64,000 bases of DNA from JAPPHA01 sp965242975 (GTDB taxonomy: Bacteria; Pseudomonadota; Alphaproteobacteria; Rhodobacterales; Rhodobacteraceae). The stretch covers positions 3,224,001 through 3,288,000 of the forward strand of contig CBDETS010000007.1 of the NCBI GenBank assembly GCA_965242975.1, in the 5' to 3' direction. Under the pieces are notes generated by a model. The model was not told the origin of the DNA, did not search any database, and was given only the letters and a program-made list of their open reading frames with translations. Numbering within the stretch: position 1 is the first letter of the stretch; each line of letters starts with the position of its first letter. The translations under genes were made by a program, and so were the position numbers. Positions 43,476 to 52,997 of this stretch are shown in pieces.

Positions 43476-44054
43476 ATGTTCTACCGCGACGAACGCCTCG
43501 CACTGTTCATTGACGGTTCAAACCTCTATTCGGCTGCAAAGACTCTCGGGTTTGACATTGACTACAAGCTCTTGCGTGCCGAGTTCATGAGAAGGGGGAA
43601 ACTCCTGCGCGCGTTCTACTACACCGCCCTTCTCGAACACGATGACTATTCTCCGATCCGACCGCTCATCGACTGGCTGCACTATAACGGTTTTGCCATG
43701 GTGACCAAGCCTGCCAAGGAGTACACTGACTCCATGGGAAGACGAAAGGTCAAGGGCAATATGGACATCGAGCTGACCATCAACGCCATGGAACTCGCGC
43801 CCCATGTCGATCACATAGTCCTGTTCTCCGGCGATGGCGATTTCAAACCGCTCGTCGGCTCGCTCCAGCGTCAGGGAGTCAGGGTCTCGGTCGTCTCCAC
43901 CATAAGGACCCAACCGCCGATGATCGCCGATGATCTCAGGCGGCAGGCTGACAACTTCATCGAGCTCGATGAGCTCCGCGAAGTCATTGGCCGTCCACCG
44001 CGCCACGACGGCCAAGAGGCTGCCGGCCGTGACGATGCCGATACGCGTCACTGA
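43476..44054 (+). CDS. NYN-domain (LabA/DUF88) protein
   Basis: 192 residues. LALFIDGSNLYSAAKTLGFD gives the first acidic pair of the NYN ribonuclease-like fold, KGNMDIELTINAMELAP the second, and HIVLFSGDGDFKPLVGSLQR the third, so the PIN-like active site is complete. Such proteins are suspected RNases linked to RNA processing. It is divergent from folK and sits upstream of the methyltransferase-rnhA pair. Confidence 0.92.
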   Translation: MFYRDERLALFIDGSNLYSAAKTLGFDIDYKLLRAEFMRRGKLLRAFYYTALLEHDDYSPIRPLIDWLHYNGFAMVTKPAKEYTDSMGRRKVKGNMDIELTINAMELAPHVDHIVLFSGDGDFKPLVGSLQRQGVRVSVVSTIRTQPPMIADDLRRQADNFIELDELREVIGRPPRHDGQEAAGRDDADTRH

Positions 44055-44076
44055 ACAGCGCGCGCACATCTAGACC

Positions 44077-44697
44077 GTGAAACCACCGGAAAACCCGCGC
44101 CCGGTCGACGAGGCGACCGTCGCATTCTACAATTCGAACGCAACAGCGTACTCGGCCTGGACTCAGAAGGACCGGAATACACGTTTCCGTGACAGGATGA
44201 TCAGGCGCCTTCCGGAAGGAGGATCGATTCTGGATCTCGGCTGCGGAGCCGGATGGGACTCCGCCGCATTTGTCACGGCTGGATTTCGTGTGGTTGCCGT
44301 TGATGCCTCAAGCGGTCTTGCCCGTGAGGCAGGACAAATTGCCGGTCTTGATGTCCGTGTGATGTCATTCGATCAAATTCGCGACGTCGACGCATTTGAC
44401 GGAATCTGGGCGAGTTTTTCCCTGCAACATGTCCCGCGGGACGGCCTGCCTAAAGTCATCGGCAACGCCGCCCGGGCATTGAAAACGAACGGTTGGATGT
44501 ATATCGGGGTGCAGAAGGGTACGGAAACCCGACGGGACAGTCTGGGCCGACTCTACTGCCACTATAGAGCGGATGAACTTGAAGGAATGCTATCGGCCGC
44601 CGGCTTCGGGGCATTCACAAGCGAAGTCACGGTTGGTACAGGCTACGACGGAAGCCGGGGCGAGCTTCTCAACTTTGAGGCGCAGCGAATTGCCTGA
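44077..44697 (+). CDS. Class I SAM-dependent methyltransferase
   Basis: 206 residues from a GTG start at 44077. ILDLGCGAGWDSAAFVTAGF is the SAM-binding motif I and post-I region, FDGIWASFSLQHVPRDGLPK is motif II-like, and ALKTNGWMYIGVQKG is motif III. The target is unknown. The end overlaps rnhA by eight bases, so the two are translationally coupled. Confidence 0.9.
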   Translation: MKPPENPRPVDEATVAFYNSNATAYSAWTQKDRNTRFRDRMIRRLPEGGSILDLGCGAGWDSAAFVTAGFRVVAVDASSGLAREAGQIAGLDVRVMSFDQIRDVDAFDGIWASFSLQHVPRDGLPKVIGNAARALKTNGWMYIGVQKGTETRRDSLGRLYCHYRADELEGMLSAAGFGAFTSEVTVGTGYDGSRGELLNFEAQRIA

Positions 44698-45190
44698 CAT
44701 CTTTGCCTATACTGACGGCGCATGTTCCGGAAACCCGGGCCCGGGCGGTTGGGGAGTGCTGCTCGTCGCCAGGAATGGCAGCGACGTCATTCGCGAGAGG
44801 GAACTCAGCGGGGGTGCGGCCGATACGACAAACAACCGTATGGAACTTCTGGCCGCGATTCGGGCCCTGGAAACGCTCTCGCATCCTTCACGAATCACCA
44901 TCGTGACCGACAGCCGGTATCTCAGGGATGGAATCACGAAATGGATCAGGAACTGGAAACGCCGCGGCTGGAAGACGGCGTCAAACGATCCGGTCAAGAA
45001 CCGTGACCTGTGGGAACGCCTGGACAAGATGCGGGACCTCCACAACGTGACCTGGGAGTGGGTTCGGGGACACCGTGGACATCCCGAAAACGAACGGTCA
45101 GACAGGCTCGCGAGACTCGGCATGCGACCCTATGCCACCACGAGGTCCACCCCTGTTGCGCCAAAAGGTAGAAAACAGGCTGCGACGTGA
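44690..45190 (+). CDS. rnhA: Ribonuclease HI
   Basis: 166 residues. PDIFAYTDGACSGNPGPGGW carries catalytic Asp9, NNRMELLAAI the Glu, and IVTDSRYLRDGITKWI the next Asp; the basic handle WIRNWKRRGWKTA is present. The start is TTG 44690, inside the methyltransferase gene, with GAGG nine bases before; another in-frame TTG lies at 44675. It removes RNA from RNA-DNA hybrids. Confidence 0.95.
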   Translation: MPDIFAYTDGACSGNPGPGGWGVLLVARNGSDVIRERELSGGAADTTNNRMELLAAIRALETLSHPSRITIVTDSRYLRDGITKWIRNWKRRGWKTASNDPVKNRDLWERLDKMRDLHNVTWEWVRGHRGHPENERSDRLARLGMRPYATTRSTPVAPKGRKQAAT

Positions 45191-45359
45191 ACTCGCGGCC
45201 CGGTCTCGTAGCGGTCTCCGGCCCGGGGATTTTCCCGGGTCGCCGGTGTTCGGTGGAATTTCCTGGATGTCACGCTCTTGCCCGGTTCCGCTCCTGCCGC
45301 CCACGTGAAGCTGTCCGGGGAATCCGACATGGCATCGCGAACACACGTGTGCCTCGACC

Positions 45360-46337
45360 ATGAATTCGTGGATCGTCGCCGATGTCGGAGGCAGCAATAT
45401 CCGCGTCGCCTGCGCGGATACGTCCGGAATTGTCCTGGATTCGGTCGTGTCGCTGAACTGGGAGGCGACGCCGACGCTCTCGGCGGCCCTTCGGGTGTTC
45501 CTGAAGGACAACTCCGTTGATCCCGGAGCGGTATCGCAACTTGTGATCGCTTTTGCCGGTCCGGCCATTCCGGTCGACGGTCACTATCGGTTTACCAATG
45601 TTCCGGTTTCCTTCACTCGTGACGAACTGGCCGCCGTCGTTCCCGGCGCCAGAATCACCGTCATGAACGATTTCGCAGCCCAAGCCTACTGCCTGCTTGG
45701 CCTGAAACCCGATGATGTCGAGCCCTTGCAGGCTTTTGACGGCCGTTGGCCGCCTGGAAACCGGGTCATCTACGGACCAGGAACCGGGCTCGGTGTCGCC
45801 CAGCTGGTTCTGGACGGCGGACCACCCTGTGTCATCGCGGGAGAAGGCGGCAACGTCGCATTCGGGCCACCGACGGAAGACCTTGCACGACTACGCGACC
45901 GGATCGTCGGCGAGGTTCAACGGCGCCGGCCCGAGAATCCCGATCCGACGATGAAGCCGCGCCAGGAGGACATTCTTTCCGGCAACGGGCTCGAAAACCT
46001 GCACTTTGCCCTGTTCGACGAAAGGCTAACGGCCGAAGAGATTTCGGACAGGGCTCACTCAGGAGATGACCGGGCAAAGACGACGTTCTCGCACTTCTTC
46101 GACTCGCTCGCGGGAATGGGCGCCGACCTTGCCTTGACCGGCTTGCCGACCGGGGGAATCTTCATCAGCGGCGGGATGACCAGGCGCAATCTCGATCTCC
46201 TCGACCCGGTGCGGTTCAGGGAAGTCTTCGAAGCCCGATGGCGTTACCAGGAACTCCTCGCCATGATTCCGATCTTCGTGCTCATCAGGGATTCGTCCGG
46301 TCTCGAGGGTGCCGCCGCATACGCCGCAATGCAATGA
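45360..46337 (+). CDS. glk: Glucokinase
   Basis: 325 residues of the bacterial Glk group. IVADVGGSNIRVA is the phosphate-1 motif, VMNDFAAQAYCL holds the catalytic Asp, GPGTGLGVAQLV is phosphate-2, and GEGGNVAFGP is the glucose-binding segment. FISGGMTRRNLDLL is the adenosine motif. It phosphorylates glucose at C6 with ATP and would serve the sugars brought in by the ABC systems. Confidence 0.95.
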   Translation: MNSWIVADVGGSNIRVACADTSGIVLDSVVSLNWEATPTLSAALRVFLKDNSVDPGAVSQLVIAFAGPAIPVDGHYRFTNVPVSFTRDELAAVVPGARITVMNDFAAQAYCLLGLKPDDVEPLQAFDGRWPPGNRVIYGPGTGLGVAQLVLDGGPPCVIAGEGGNVAFGPPTEDLARLRDRIVGEVQRRRPENPDPTMKPRQEDILSGNGLENLHFALFDERLTAEEISDRAHSGDDRAKTTFSHFFDSLAGMGADLALTGLPTGGIFISGGMTRRNLDLLDPVRFREVFEARWRYQELLAMIPIFVLIRDSSGLEGAAAYAAMQ

Positions 46338-46364
46338 TCGGCCGATGCGGCAAAGACCGCTGAT

Positions 46365-47291
46365 TCAGGCCGGTCCGAGCTGCAACCCTTTCGGGACGGG
46401 AAACCCGCGACAGAACTCCTTCGATCCGAGCACCTTCCGGCCGCTCCGTTGAAGCGACAACAGCCGGACGGAGCCGGTCCCGCAACGAACCGCCAGTCGG
46501 TCATCGAGAATCGTGCCGGGACAAGCCGAACGGCCACCGGACTCTCCGGTGACAAGCTCCGAGTGCAGGACCCTGATCCGTTCGGTACCGGCTTGTGTCC
46601 ACGCGCCCGGCGAACTGGACAGCCCCCGAATCATGCGGTCGACCTCCGGTGCCGGGCAGGCCCAGTCGATGCGTGTTTCACTCTTGCTGATCTTGGACGC
46701 ATACACCGCGACCGAATCGTCCTGATCGACCGGGGTGAGCGTCGCAAGGCCCGGCAGGACTTCGCAGAGCAGTTCGGCCCCTCTGTGCGCCAGCCGGTCT
46801 CCAAGCGTGTCGGCTGTGTCGCATGCCGTGATCGGAACTTCGGCCCGGCAGAAAACCGGTCCGGAGTCGATGCCATGACCTAATCTCATGAGTGACACGC
46901 CCGTGAGACGATCTCCTGCCATGATCGCGCGATTGACCGGTGCCGCACCGCGCCAGCGGGGCAGGAGCGACGGATGAACGTTGATGCAGCCCAAATCAGG
47001 TGCGCTCAGGACCGCGTCCGGAAGTATGAGGCCGTAGGCAACAACGACTGCGACATCCGCGTTGAGGTCTGCGAAGTGTCGTTGTTCCTGGCTCGAGAAT
47101 CGATCCGGGCACCGCAGTCGAAGTCCCAGTTCACATGCCGCAACCTGAACGGCGCAAGGCCTTGGCCTTTTCCCCCGCCCGGCGGGACGTGGCGGGCGGC
47201 AATAGACGGCGAGAATGTCGTGGCCATGTGCCGCAAGGCCCGCGAGTGCGGGGACCGCGAATTCGGGCGTTCCCATGAAGACTACACGCAT
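46365..47291 (-). CDS. fmt: Methionyl-tRNA formyltransferase
   Basis: 308 residues. MRVVFMGTPEFAVPALAGLA starts the Rossmann formyl-transfer domain, INVHPSLLPRWRGAAPVNRA is the active-site signature, and GVSLMRLGHGIDSGPVF completes it; the C-terminal OB-like tRNA domain follows. ATG 47291 is the family start. It lies 96 bp after def on the same strand, the common def-fmt pairing for initiator tRNA. Confidence 0.96.
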   Translation of the reverse strand: MRVVFMGTPEFAVPALAGLAAHGHDILAVYCRPPRPAGRGKRPRPCAVQVAACELGLRLRCPDRFSSQEQRHFADLNADVAVVVAYGLILPDAVLSAPDLGCINVHPSLLPRWRGAAPVNRAIMAGDRLTGVSLMRLGHGIDSGPVFCRAEVPITACDTADTLGDRLAHRGAELLCEVLPGLATLTPVDQDDSVAVYASKISKSETRIDWACPAPEVDRMIRGLSSSPGAWTQAGTERIRVLHSELVTGESGGRSACPGTILDDRLAVRCGTGSVRLLSLQRSGRKVLGSKEFCRGFPVPKGLQLGPA

Positions 47292-47387
47292 TGACAGGCC
47301 CCGACTGATTCGAAGGCGCAACGAGACTTGTCCTCTGGACGTTCGTACGGGCAACGGATGTGACGAGGAGAGAAGCCGGCGGTCCCT

Positions 47388-47927
47388 TCAGGCATTTCCG
47401 GATTTCTCGTTTTTCAGAAGTTCCTTTTTCTGCTTTCGCATCTTTCTCGAGATGATCGAACGCTTCACGAGGGACAGGTGATCGATGAACAGCTTGCCAT
47501 CCAGGTGATCGATTTCATGTTGCACGCATACGGCCTGAACGCCTTCGAACGTCTGAACGTGCTCGCGGCGGTCAAGCCCGGTGTATTTTACGCGCACCTC
47601 GGCCGGCCGCGTCACGTCTTCGAAGTGCCCGGGAAGAGACAGGCAACCTTCCTCCCGCACAATCGTTTCGTCCGACAAAGCGAGCACTTCCGGATTGATC
47701 AGGACTTCGGAAACCTGCTCATCTTCCTCGGATTCCGTCCTGTCCATCACGAACAGGCGGATCAACCTGCCCACCTGCGGTGCGGCCAGACCGATGCCGG
47801 GAGCGGCATACATGGTTTCGATCATGTTGTCCGCAAGCCTCCGCACCGACGAATTCACCTCATTCACCGACGCGCATTTTCTTCTCAGGCGCGTGTCCGG
47901 AAAGATCAGGATTGGCAAGACGGACAT
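47388..47927 (-). CDS. def: Peptide deformylase
   Basis: 179 residues. The three metal motifs are intact: GIGLAAPQ (residues 44-51), EGCLSLPG with Cys95, and HEIDH (137-141). It removes the formyl group from nascent N-termini. The basic C-terminal tail (SIISRKMRKQKKELLKNEK) is long, as in many class I enzymes. Same strand as fmt. Confidence 0.97.
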   Translation of the reverse strand: MSVLPILIFPDTRLRRKCASVNEVNSSVRRLADNMIETMYAAPGIGLAAPQVGRLIRLFVMDRTESEEDEQVSEVLINPEVLALSDETIVREEGCLSLPGHFEDVTRPAEVRVKYTGLDRREHVQTFEGVQAVCVQHEIDHLDGKLFIDHLSLVKRSIISRKMRKQKKELLKNEKSGNA

Positions 47928-48326
47928 GGCGCGCCCTTAGTCAATTCCCGACCGGACGGCAACCCGTGAGACCGCCGGCAATGCGGGCCTGAATGTTCCG
48001 CCGGTCGGCTTGCTGGCCGTCCGCTCGCGGTCACGATCGGGATCTACGTACCGATCATTTCCGGTCAGTGAACGCCGACTTACCGAACTCGCGGCGACGA
48101 ACCCTTCCCGGATCGAACCTCGTGCCGGCTCCATCTTGACATCACGCCGCACGGCCATGGCAACCTACCGAAATTGCACTTTGAAACCGGGCGCGTTATG
48201 CGTCCGGGGAGGGTCCGTTCCGCTGAACGATTACGCGGCCGGTCCCTGCCATCATTCGCAGAGTCCCCCGGAACCGAACTTTCAACGGGTCATGGGCTTC
48301 TGCATGCAACCGGGGAATCGGAATTC
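47928..48326. other. Divergent intergenic region, no gene seen
   Basis: 399 bp between def and the aminotransferase gene. The aminotransferase frame is open through its right part but shows no conserved residues there. Promoters for both genes are expected. Confidence 0.45.
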
Positions 48327-49499
48327 ATGGATTTTGACCAGATCGTCGAGCGCTGCCAGACGCATTCGCTCAAGTGGGACATGATGAAACCGCTGTACGG
48401 AATTTCACCTCGCGAAGGGATACCGATGTGGGTCGCAGACATGGAATTCAAGCCTCCTGACTCGGTTGGGAAGGCGGTCACCAGGATGGCCGAACATGGC
48501 GTCTTCGGATACTACGGAGACGATGGCTCCTATCTTGACGCCATCAAGAACTGGCTGGGCCGCCGACACGGATGGGAGATCGAGACCGACTGGATCTTCA
48601 CCGCACACGGCCTGGTGAACGGAACCGCCCTCTGCATCGATGCATTCACCGAACCGGGTGACGGGATCGTCATCTTTACCCCTGTCTATCATGCATTCTC
48701 ACGGGTCATTCGATCGTTGGGGCGAAACATCGTCGAGTGCGAACTGGTCAATCGTGACGGTCGCTACGCCATGGATTTCGAAGCCTATGACGCACGGATG
48801 ACCGGCCAGGAGTCCATGGCCATTCTCTGTTCCCCGCATAACCCGGGGGGGCGAGTCTGGACCACCGACGAACTCCGGGAGCTGGTCCGGTTTTGCGAAC
48901 GGCATGACCTGGTTCTCGTGTCGGACGAGATCCATCAGGATCTCGTTTTCGACGGATACCGCCATATACCGACCGCGGTTGCCGCACCCTGGTCTGCCGG
49001 CCGCCTGATGACGCTGACCGCCGCGACCAAGACCTTCAACATTGCCGGGTGCCATACGGGAAACGTGATCATCTCGGACAAGGATCTCCATCAGCGCTTT
49101 GCAACGCGCGTGATGGGCCTCGGAATTTCTCCGGGCAGCTTCGGTCCCAACATGGTGGAAGCGGCCTACAATGACGGAGAGCCGTGGCTGGAGGACGTGC
49201 TCGCTTACCTGGATGGCAACCGGAAGCTCTTTGACGAGAAGGTCAACGCGATTCCCGGGGTCACCTCGATGCCCCTTGAGGCAACCTATCTCGCCTGGGT
49301 TGACTTCTCCGGCACCGGCTTCGGCAATGACCAGCTTGTCGAGCGCATCCAGGGACGCGCGGCCATTGCGCCGAGCCACGGCCACACCTTTGGCAGCGGC
49401 GGTAAGCAATTCATGCGTTTCAACTTCGCCTGTCAGAGATCCGTTCTCGAAGAAGCGCTGGACCGGCTGCATTCGGCATTTTCCGACGTGGCCGGTTGA
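48327..49499 (+). CDS. PatB/MalY-type PLP-dependent C-S lyase or aminotransferase
   Basis: 390 residues, fold-type I. SLKWDMMKPLYGISPREGIP and MWVADMEFKPP are the MalY/PatB start, SPHNPGGRVWTTDEL and VLVSDEIHQDLVFDG bind PLP, and TAATKTFNIAG carries the Schiff-base lysine. FMRFNFACQRSVLEEALDRL holds the carboxylate-binding Arg. Members act as cystathionine beta-lyases. ATG 48327 begins this homology; the open upstream frame does not add any. Confidence 0.92.
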   Translation: MDFDQIVERCQTHSLKWDMMKPLYGISPREGIPMWVADMEFKPPDSVGKAVTRMAEHGVFGYYGDDGSYLDAIKNWLGRRHGWEIETDWIFTAHGLVNGTALCIDAFTEPGDGIVIFTPVYHAFSRVIRSLGRNIVECELVNRDGRYAMDFEAYDARMTGQESMAILCSPHNPGGRVWTTDELRELVRFCERHDLVLVSDEIHQDLVFDGYRHIPTAVAAPWSAGRLMTLTAATKTFNIAGCHTGNVIISDKDLHQRFATRVMGLGISPGSFGPNMVEAAYNDGEPWLEDVLAYLDGNRKLFDEKVNAIPGVTSMPLEATYLAWVDFSGTGFGNDQLVERIQGRAAIAPSHGHTFGSGGKQFMRFNFACQRSVLEEALDRLHSAFSDVAG

Positions 49500-49604
49500 C
49501 CCCCAGGTCGGGGTATCGAACGCGGCCAGGTTTCCTGCACTTCAGGCGGGCTTGTCTTTCGCGGAGACTTCACCGACATTTATTGTCACAACCGGAGATT
49601 GCCG

Positions 49605-50579
49605 ATGAGTTTCACCGTCCAACCGACCGCGCCCTCCCGGCTCAATCGCTGCCAGCTGTTCGGCCCAGGGTCGCGTCCGGAACTGTTTGAAAAAATGGCC
49701 CGATCCGACGCGGACGTCGTCAACATCGATCTCGAGGACAGTGTCGCGCCCGCTGACAAACCCGCTGCGCGTAATCTTGCCATCGACGCGGTCAACTCGA
49801 TCGACTGGGGGTCGAAGACGCTCAGCATCCGAATAAACGGTCTCGATTCGCCTTTCTGGTACCGTGATGTTGTCGATGTGCTCGAACGTACCGGCGACCG
49901 CCTTGATCTCCTCATGATACCGAAAGCAGGGAACGCCTCCGACATCTATGCCGTGGACGCCCTTGTGTCCTCGATCGAATCGGCCACCTCCCGAAAGCGT
50001 CAGGTCGGGTTTGAAGCGATCATCGAGACGGCCGCGGGCTTGATGAATGTCAACGAAATCGCGGCGGCGAGCCCGAGACTGCAGGCGATCAGCCTGGGTG
50101 CGGCGGACTTCGCCGCCTCTATGGGGATGCAGACCACGGGGATCGGCGGAACCCAGGCCAATTATTACATGATTTCGAATACCGAGGACGACTCGCCTCG
50201 AACGTTTCACTGGCCCGACCCATGGCATGCCGCGACCGTTGCGGTCGTTGGAGCATGCCGTACTCATGGCCTGTTGCCCGTGGACGGTCCGTTCGGAGAC
50301 TTTTCCGATCCGGACGGATTTGTTGCCCAGGCCAAAAGGGTGGCAACCCTTGGAATGGTCGGCAAATGGGCCATACACCCATCCCAGATCAAGCTGGCCA
50401 ATTCAGTCTTTACGCCTTCGGCCGAAGCCGTCGCAGAGGCGCAGGAAATTCTCGAAGTCATGGCCCGGGCCGAGCGCGAAGGTCAAGGTGCAGCGACCTA
50501 CAAGGGCAAGCTGGTGGACATCGCCTCGATCAAGCAAGCTCGGGTCATCGTCAGGCAGGCCGAAATGATCGGTCTCTGA
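49605..50579 (+). CDS. mcl1: L-malyl-CoA/beta-methylmalyl-CoA lyase
   Basis: 324 residues of the CitE-like HpcH/HpaI group. RLNRCQLFGPGSRPELFEKM, DADVVNIDLEDSVAPADK, RINGLDSPFWYRDVVDVLE, SLGAADFAASMGMQTTGIGG and GMVGKWAIHPSQIKLAN match alphaproteobacterial Mcl1 nearly throughout. The enzyme cleaves beta-methylmalyl-CoA to glyoxylate and propionyl-CoA and handles malyl-CoA, serving the ethylmalonyl-CoA or 3-hydroxypropionate-related routes. CCGGAGATTGCCG precedes ATG 49605. Other genes of the pathway are not in the window. Confidence 0.94.
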   Translation: MSFTVQPTAPSRLNRCQLFGPGSRPELFEKMARSDADVVNIDLEDSVAPADKPAARNLAIDAVNSIDWGSKTLSIRINGLDSPFWYRDVVDVLERTGDRLDLLMIPKAGNASDIYAVDALVSSIESATSRKRQVGFEAIIETAAGLMNVNEIAAASPRLQAISLGAADFAASMGMQTTGIGGTQANYYMISNTEDDSPRTFHWPDPWHAATVAVVGACRTHGLLPVDGPFGDFSDPDGFVAQAKRVATLGMVGKWAIHPSQIKLANSVFTPSAEAVAEAQEILEVMARAEREGQGAATYKGKLVDIASIKQARVIVRQAEMIGL

Positions 50580-50828
50580 GACAGCCTCGGGAGGAGGAGC
50601 AGGGATTGGAGGCGCGGCGCCGGCCGGGAACCCGATCCTCCTGAATCGAGATCACTACGGAAGCCGGATGACAGGCCGAAACCGGGCGTATCAGGACAAA
50701 GACGTGGATCAATTTGCATCATGATCGGGAAAAGGACATCATCCGCCGATCCGGGAACGACATGCCGGAGCAGATTGTTCACCTGGTTGCCCGGTTCAGG
50801 GTCGATCGCGAACGTCGGTTGATTGGTC

Positions 50829-51779
50829 ATGCAACACTATCTCGAATTCGAAAAACCGATAGCCGAGATCGAGGCCAAGGCTTCCGAGCTTCGATCCATG
50901 ACCCGGGAGACTTCCGACCTCGACCTGTCGGGAGAAGCGGACAAGCTGAACGAGCGCGCCGAAAAGCTACTGAAAGAAACGTACGCATCTCTCGATCCCT
51001 GGCAAAAATGCCAGGTCGCGAGGCATCCGGAGCGTCCACATTGCCGTGATTACGTCAGCAACCTGTTCAATGAGTTCACGTCGCTGGCCGGCGATCGCAA
51101 GTTCGCCGACGACCGTGCGATGATTGGCGGACTCGCACGGCTTGAAGACGAACCGGTTGTCGTCATTGGCCACGAAAAAGGCCACGACACGAACACGCGT
51201 CTTGAGCACAATTTCGGTATGGCGCGGCCGGAGGGCTACCGCAAGGCAGCCCGCCTGATGCAGCTTGCAGATAACTTTTCGATTCCCATCGTGACTCTCG
51301 TGGACACTCCGGGCGCATATCCGGGGAAGGGAGCGGAAGAACGGGGGCAATCCGAAGCCATCGCCCGTTGCACCGAGACCTGCATTCAGGTCAACGTCCC
51401 GATACTGTCGGTCATCATCGGCGAGGGCGGTTCCGGAGGTGCAGTGGCGATCGCGACCGCGGACCGGATCGCGATGCTCGAACATTCGATCTACTCGGTC
51501 ATCTCTCCCGAAGGATGCGCGTCCATCCTCTGGAAAGATGCAGAGAAGATGCGGGAAGCTGCCACCGCGTTGAAACTCACGGCCCAGGATCTTGGAAAAC
51601 TGGGAATCATCGACCAGATTATTCCGGAACCTCTGGGTGGAGCCCAACGCGGGAAAAAAGAGACCATCGAAAGCGTCGGTGCCTGGTTGTCCAGTTCGCT
51701 CAAGGAACTGAAATCAAAGAAACCTCAAACCTTGCTTAAGGCGAGGCGCGAAAAATTTTTCAAGATCGGGTCCGTCTGA
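50829..51779 (+). CDS. accA: Acetyl-CoA carboxylase carboxyltransferase subunit alpha
   Basis: 316 residues. MQHYLEFEKPIAEIEAKASE is the helical N-terminus, RKFADDRAMIGGLARLED and VIGHEKGHDT the first carboxyltransferase motifs, and VDTPGAYPGKGAEERGQSEA and IGEGGSGGAVAIATADRIAM the crotonase-like core with the oxyanion glycines. It partners with AccD (not here) for malonyl-CoA synthesis. Confidence 0.97.
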   Translation: MQHYLEFEKPIAEIEAKASELRSMTRETSDLDLSGEADKLNERAEKLLKETYASLDPWQKCQVARHPERPHCRDYVSNLFNEFTSLAGDRKFADDRAMIGGLARLEDEPVVVIGHEKGHDTNTRLEHNFGMARPEGYRKAARLMQLADNFSIPIVTLVDTPGAYPGKGAEERGQSEAIARCTETCIQVNVPILSVIIGEGGSGGAVAIATADRIAMLEHSIYSVISPEGCASILWKDAEKMREAATALKLTAQDLGKLGIIDQIIPEPLGGAQRGKKETIESVGAWLSSSLKELKSKKPQTLLKARREKFFKIGSV

Positions 51780-52081
51780 GAACGACCACATGCGATCGTC
51801 GCGGTATTCCGGCCTCGTCACTCCGGCCATGGTTGAGCCGTGAACTTGAACGCAGGAACGCGCAAGAATCCGCGCCTGTGGTTTCCAGTTCCCTCCAAGC
51901 AAATCACCGGAACCGCCAAATGCACCCCCGGAAACCCGGGCCCTCAACCACACACATACCATCAAAAGACGTGATCAACGGGCCATCGGTTTCGTGAACC
52001 TTCAATAACGCATCCAAGTTTCTTGTTGTATGGCGTAGCTTTATCAATTGGTAAGGCTTCGATTTTCGATGGATCGAAGAA
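51780..52081. other. Gap without recognisable gene
   Basis: 302 bp between accA and the AbiEii pseudogene, which are convergent. A short CCCGG/CCGGG stem occurs near 51930; nothing else was recognised. Base composition turns more AT-rich toward 52 kb. Confidence 0.45.
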
Positions 52082-52997
52082 TCAGCCGAACAGTGATTCT
52101 AACTCCTCTCTTTGCCTTGCGTGCTTTTCTGGGTTGCCGAGCCTCAATCTGTCAAGGTTGAGGAGTTTCCAGCGCACTGCGGGAAGCTCAGCTGCCTTCG
52201 GACGTTCAATTGCGCCAAAGTCGGGCTCGCCGTCATGCAGGCCTAACAAGAACCGCCGGGTTTTCTCATCAAGGCGGGATGAATGTCCGCGACCAATTGT
52301 TTGCGAGTCTCCAGGAGTTCATCGAGGCCCACGGCCACCTTGGTCATGCCTTCAAACTCCTGGGCATTGAGTTGGCTGAGGTCGATCAGGTTCGGAGCCA
52401 GAAACTCATGCGCGGGGCGAGATGAACTGGCAATGTAAATCAGAAAGGTGCGGAACAGATCGTCCGTCAGGCCTTCGTTCTCGTAGAGCAGTTTCACGTC
52501 GTAGAGGTCGCGCGGGTGCTGGCGATCGACAGCCGCGTGGAGCTTTCCCCGTATAGGTCTTCGAAAGAAACGACCTGCATCTCGGCATACCCGAACCCAT
52601 CCGCGACCGCTTCGGACACGTGGCGGGTTTCGGGGTCGTGTACGACACCGCGTGTGACAGGCGAGGTCTCGATCTTGATTTCGACACCATCAAGACGGGC
52701 AAGAACGCGGGTGGCGATGCCGCCGCCGCCTCTGATTTGTCGTGCCTTTGCGCCCTTGATGCCACGTTCGATTGAGCACACAATCCGATCCATCGCTTCG
52801 TTGATCTCGGCTAGGCTCTCTGCGCGCTCTTTGATTGGCAGGTACGTCAGGTCGATATCAACCGACAGGCGGGGCAAATCACGACAGAAGAGGTTGATCG
52901 CGGTACCGCCCTTGAGCGCGAATACCTCTTCGCTCGCGACACAGGGGAACAAACGCACCAAGAGTGCGACCTGGGCTTCGTAGGCCTTAAACGCCAT
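52082..52997 (-). pseudogene. AbiEii/AbiGii nucleotidyltransferase toxin with two frameshifts
   Basis: From ATG 52997 (after GGAGGGCGGCG), FALKGGTAINLFCRDLPRLS and VDIDLTYLPI form the nucleotidyltransferase core of the AbiE toxin. At the C4 run 52547-52550 one base appears to be missing: the frame moves from LYGES to a stop, while the expected KLHAAVDRQHPRDLYDVKLL continues in the next frame. A second shift at about 52270-52285 moves to the frame reading TRRFLLGLHDGEPDFGAIER, which ends at a TGA at 52082. All family segments are present in order, so the decay is recent, or the shifts are sequencing errors in short runs. Confidence 0.85.
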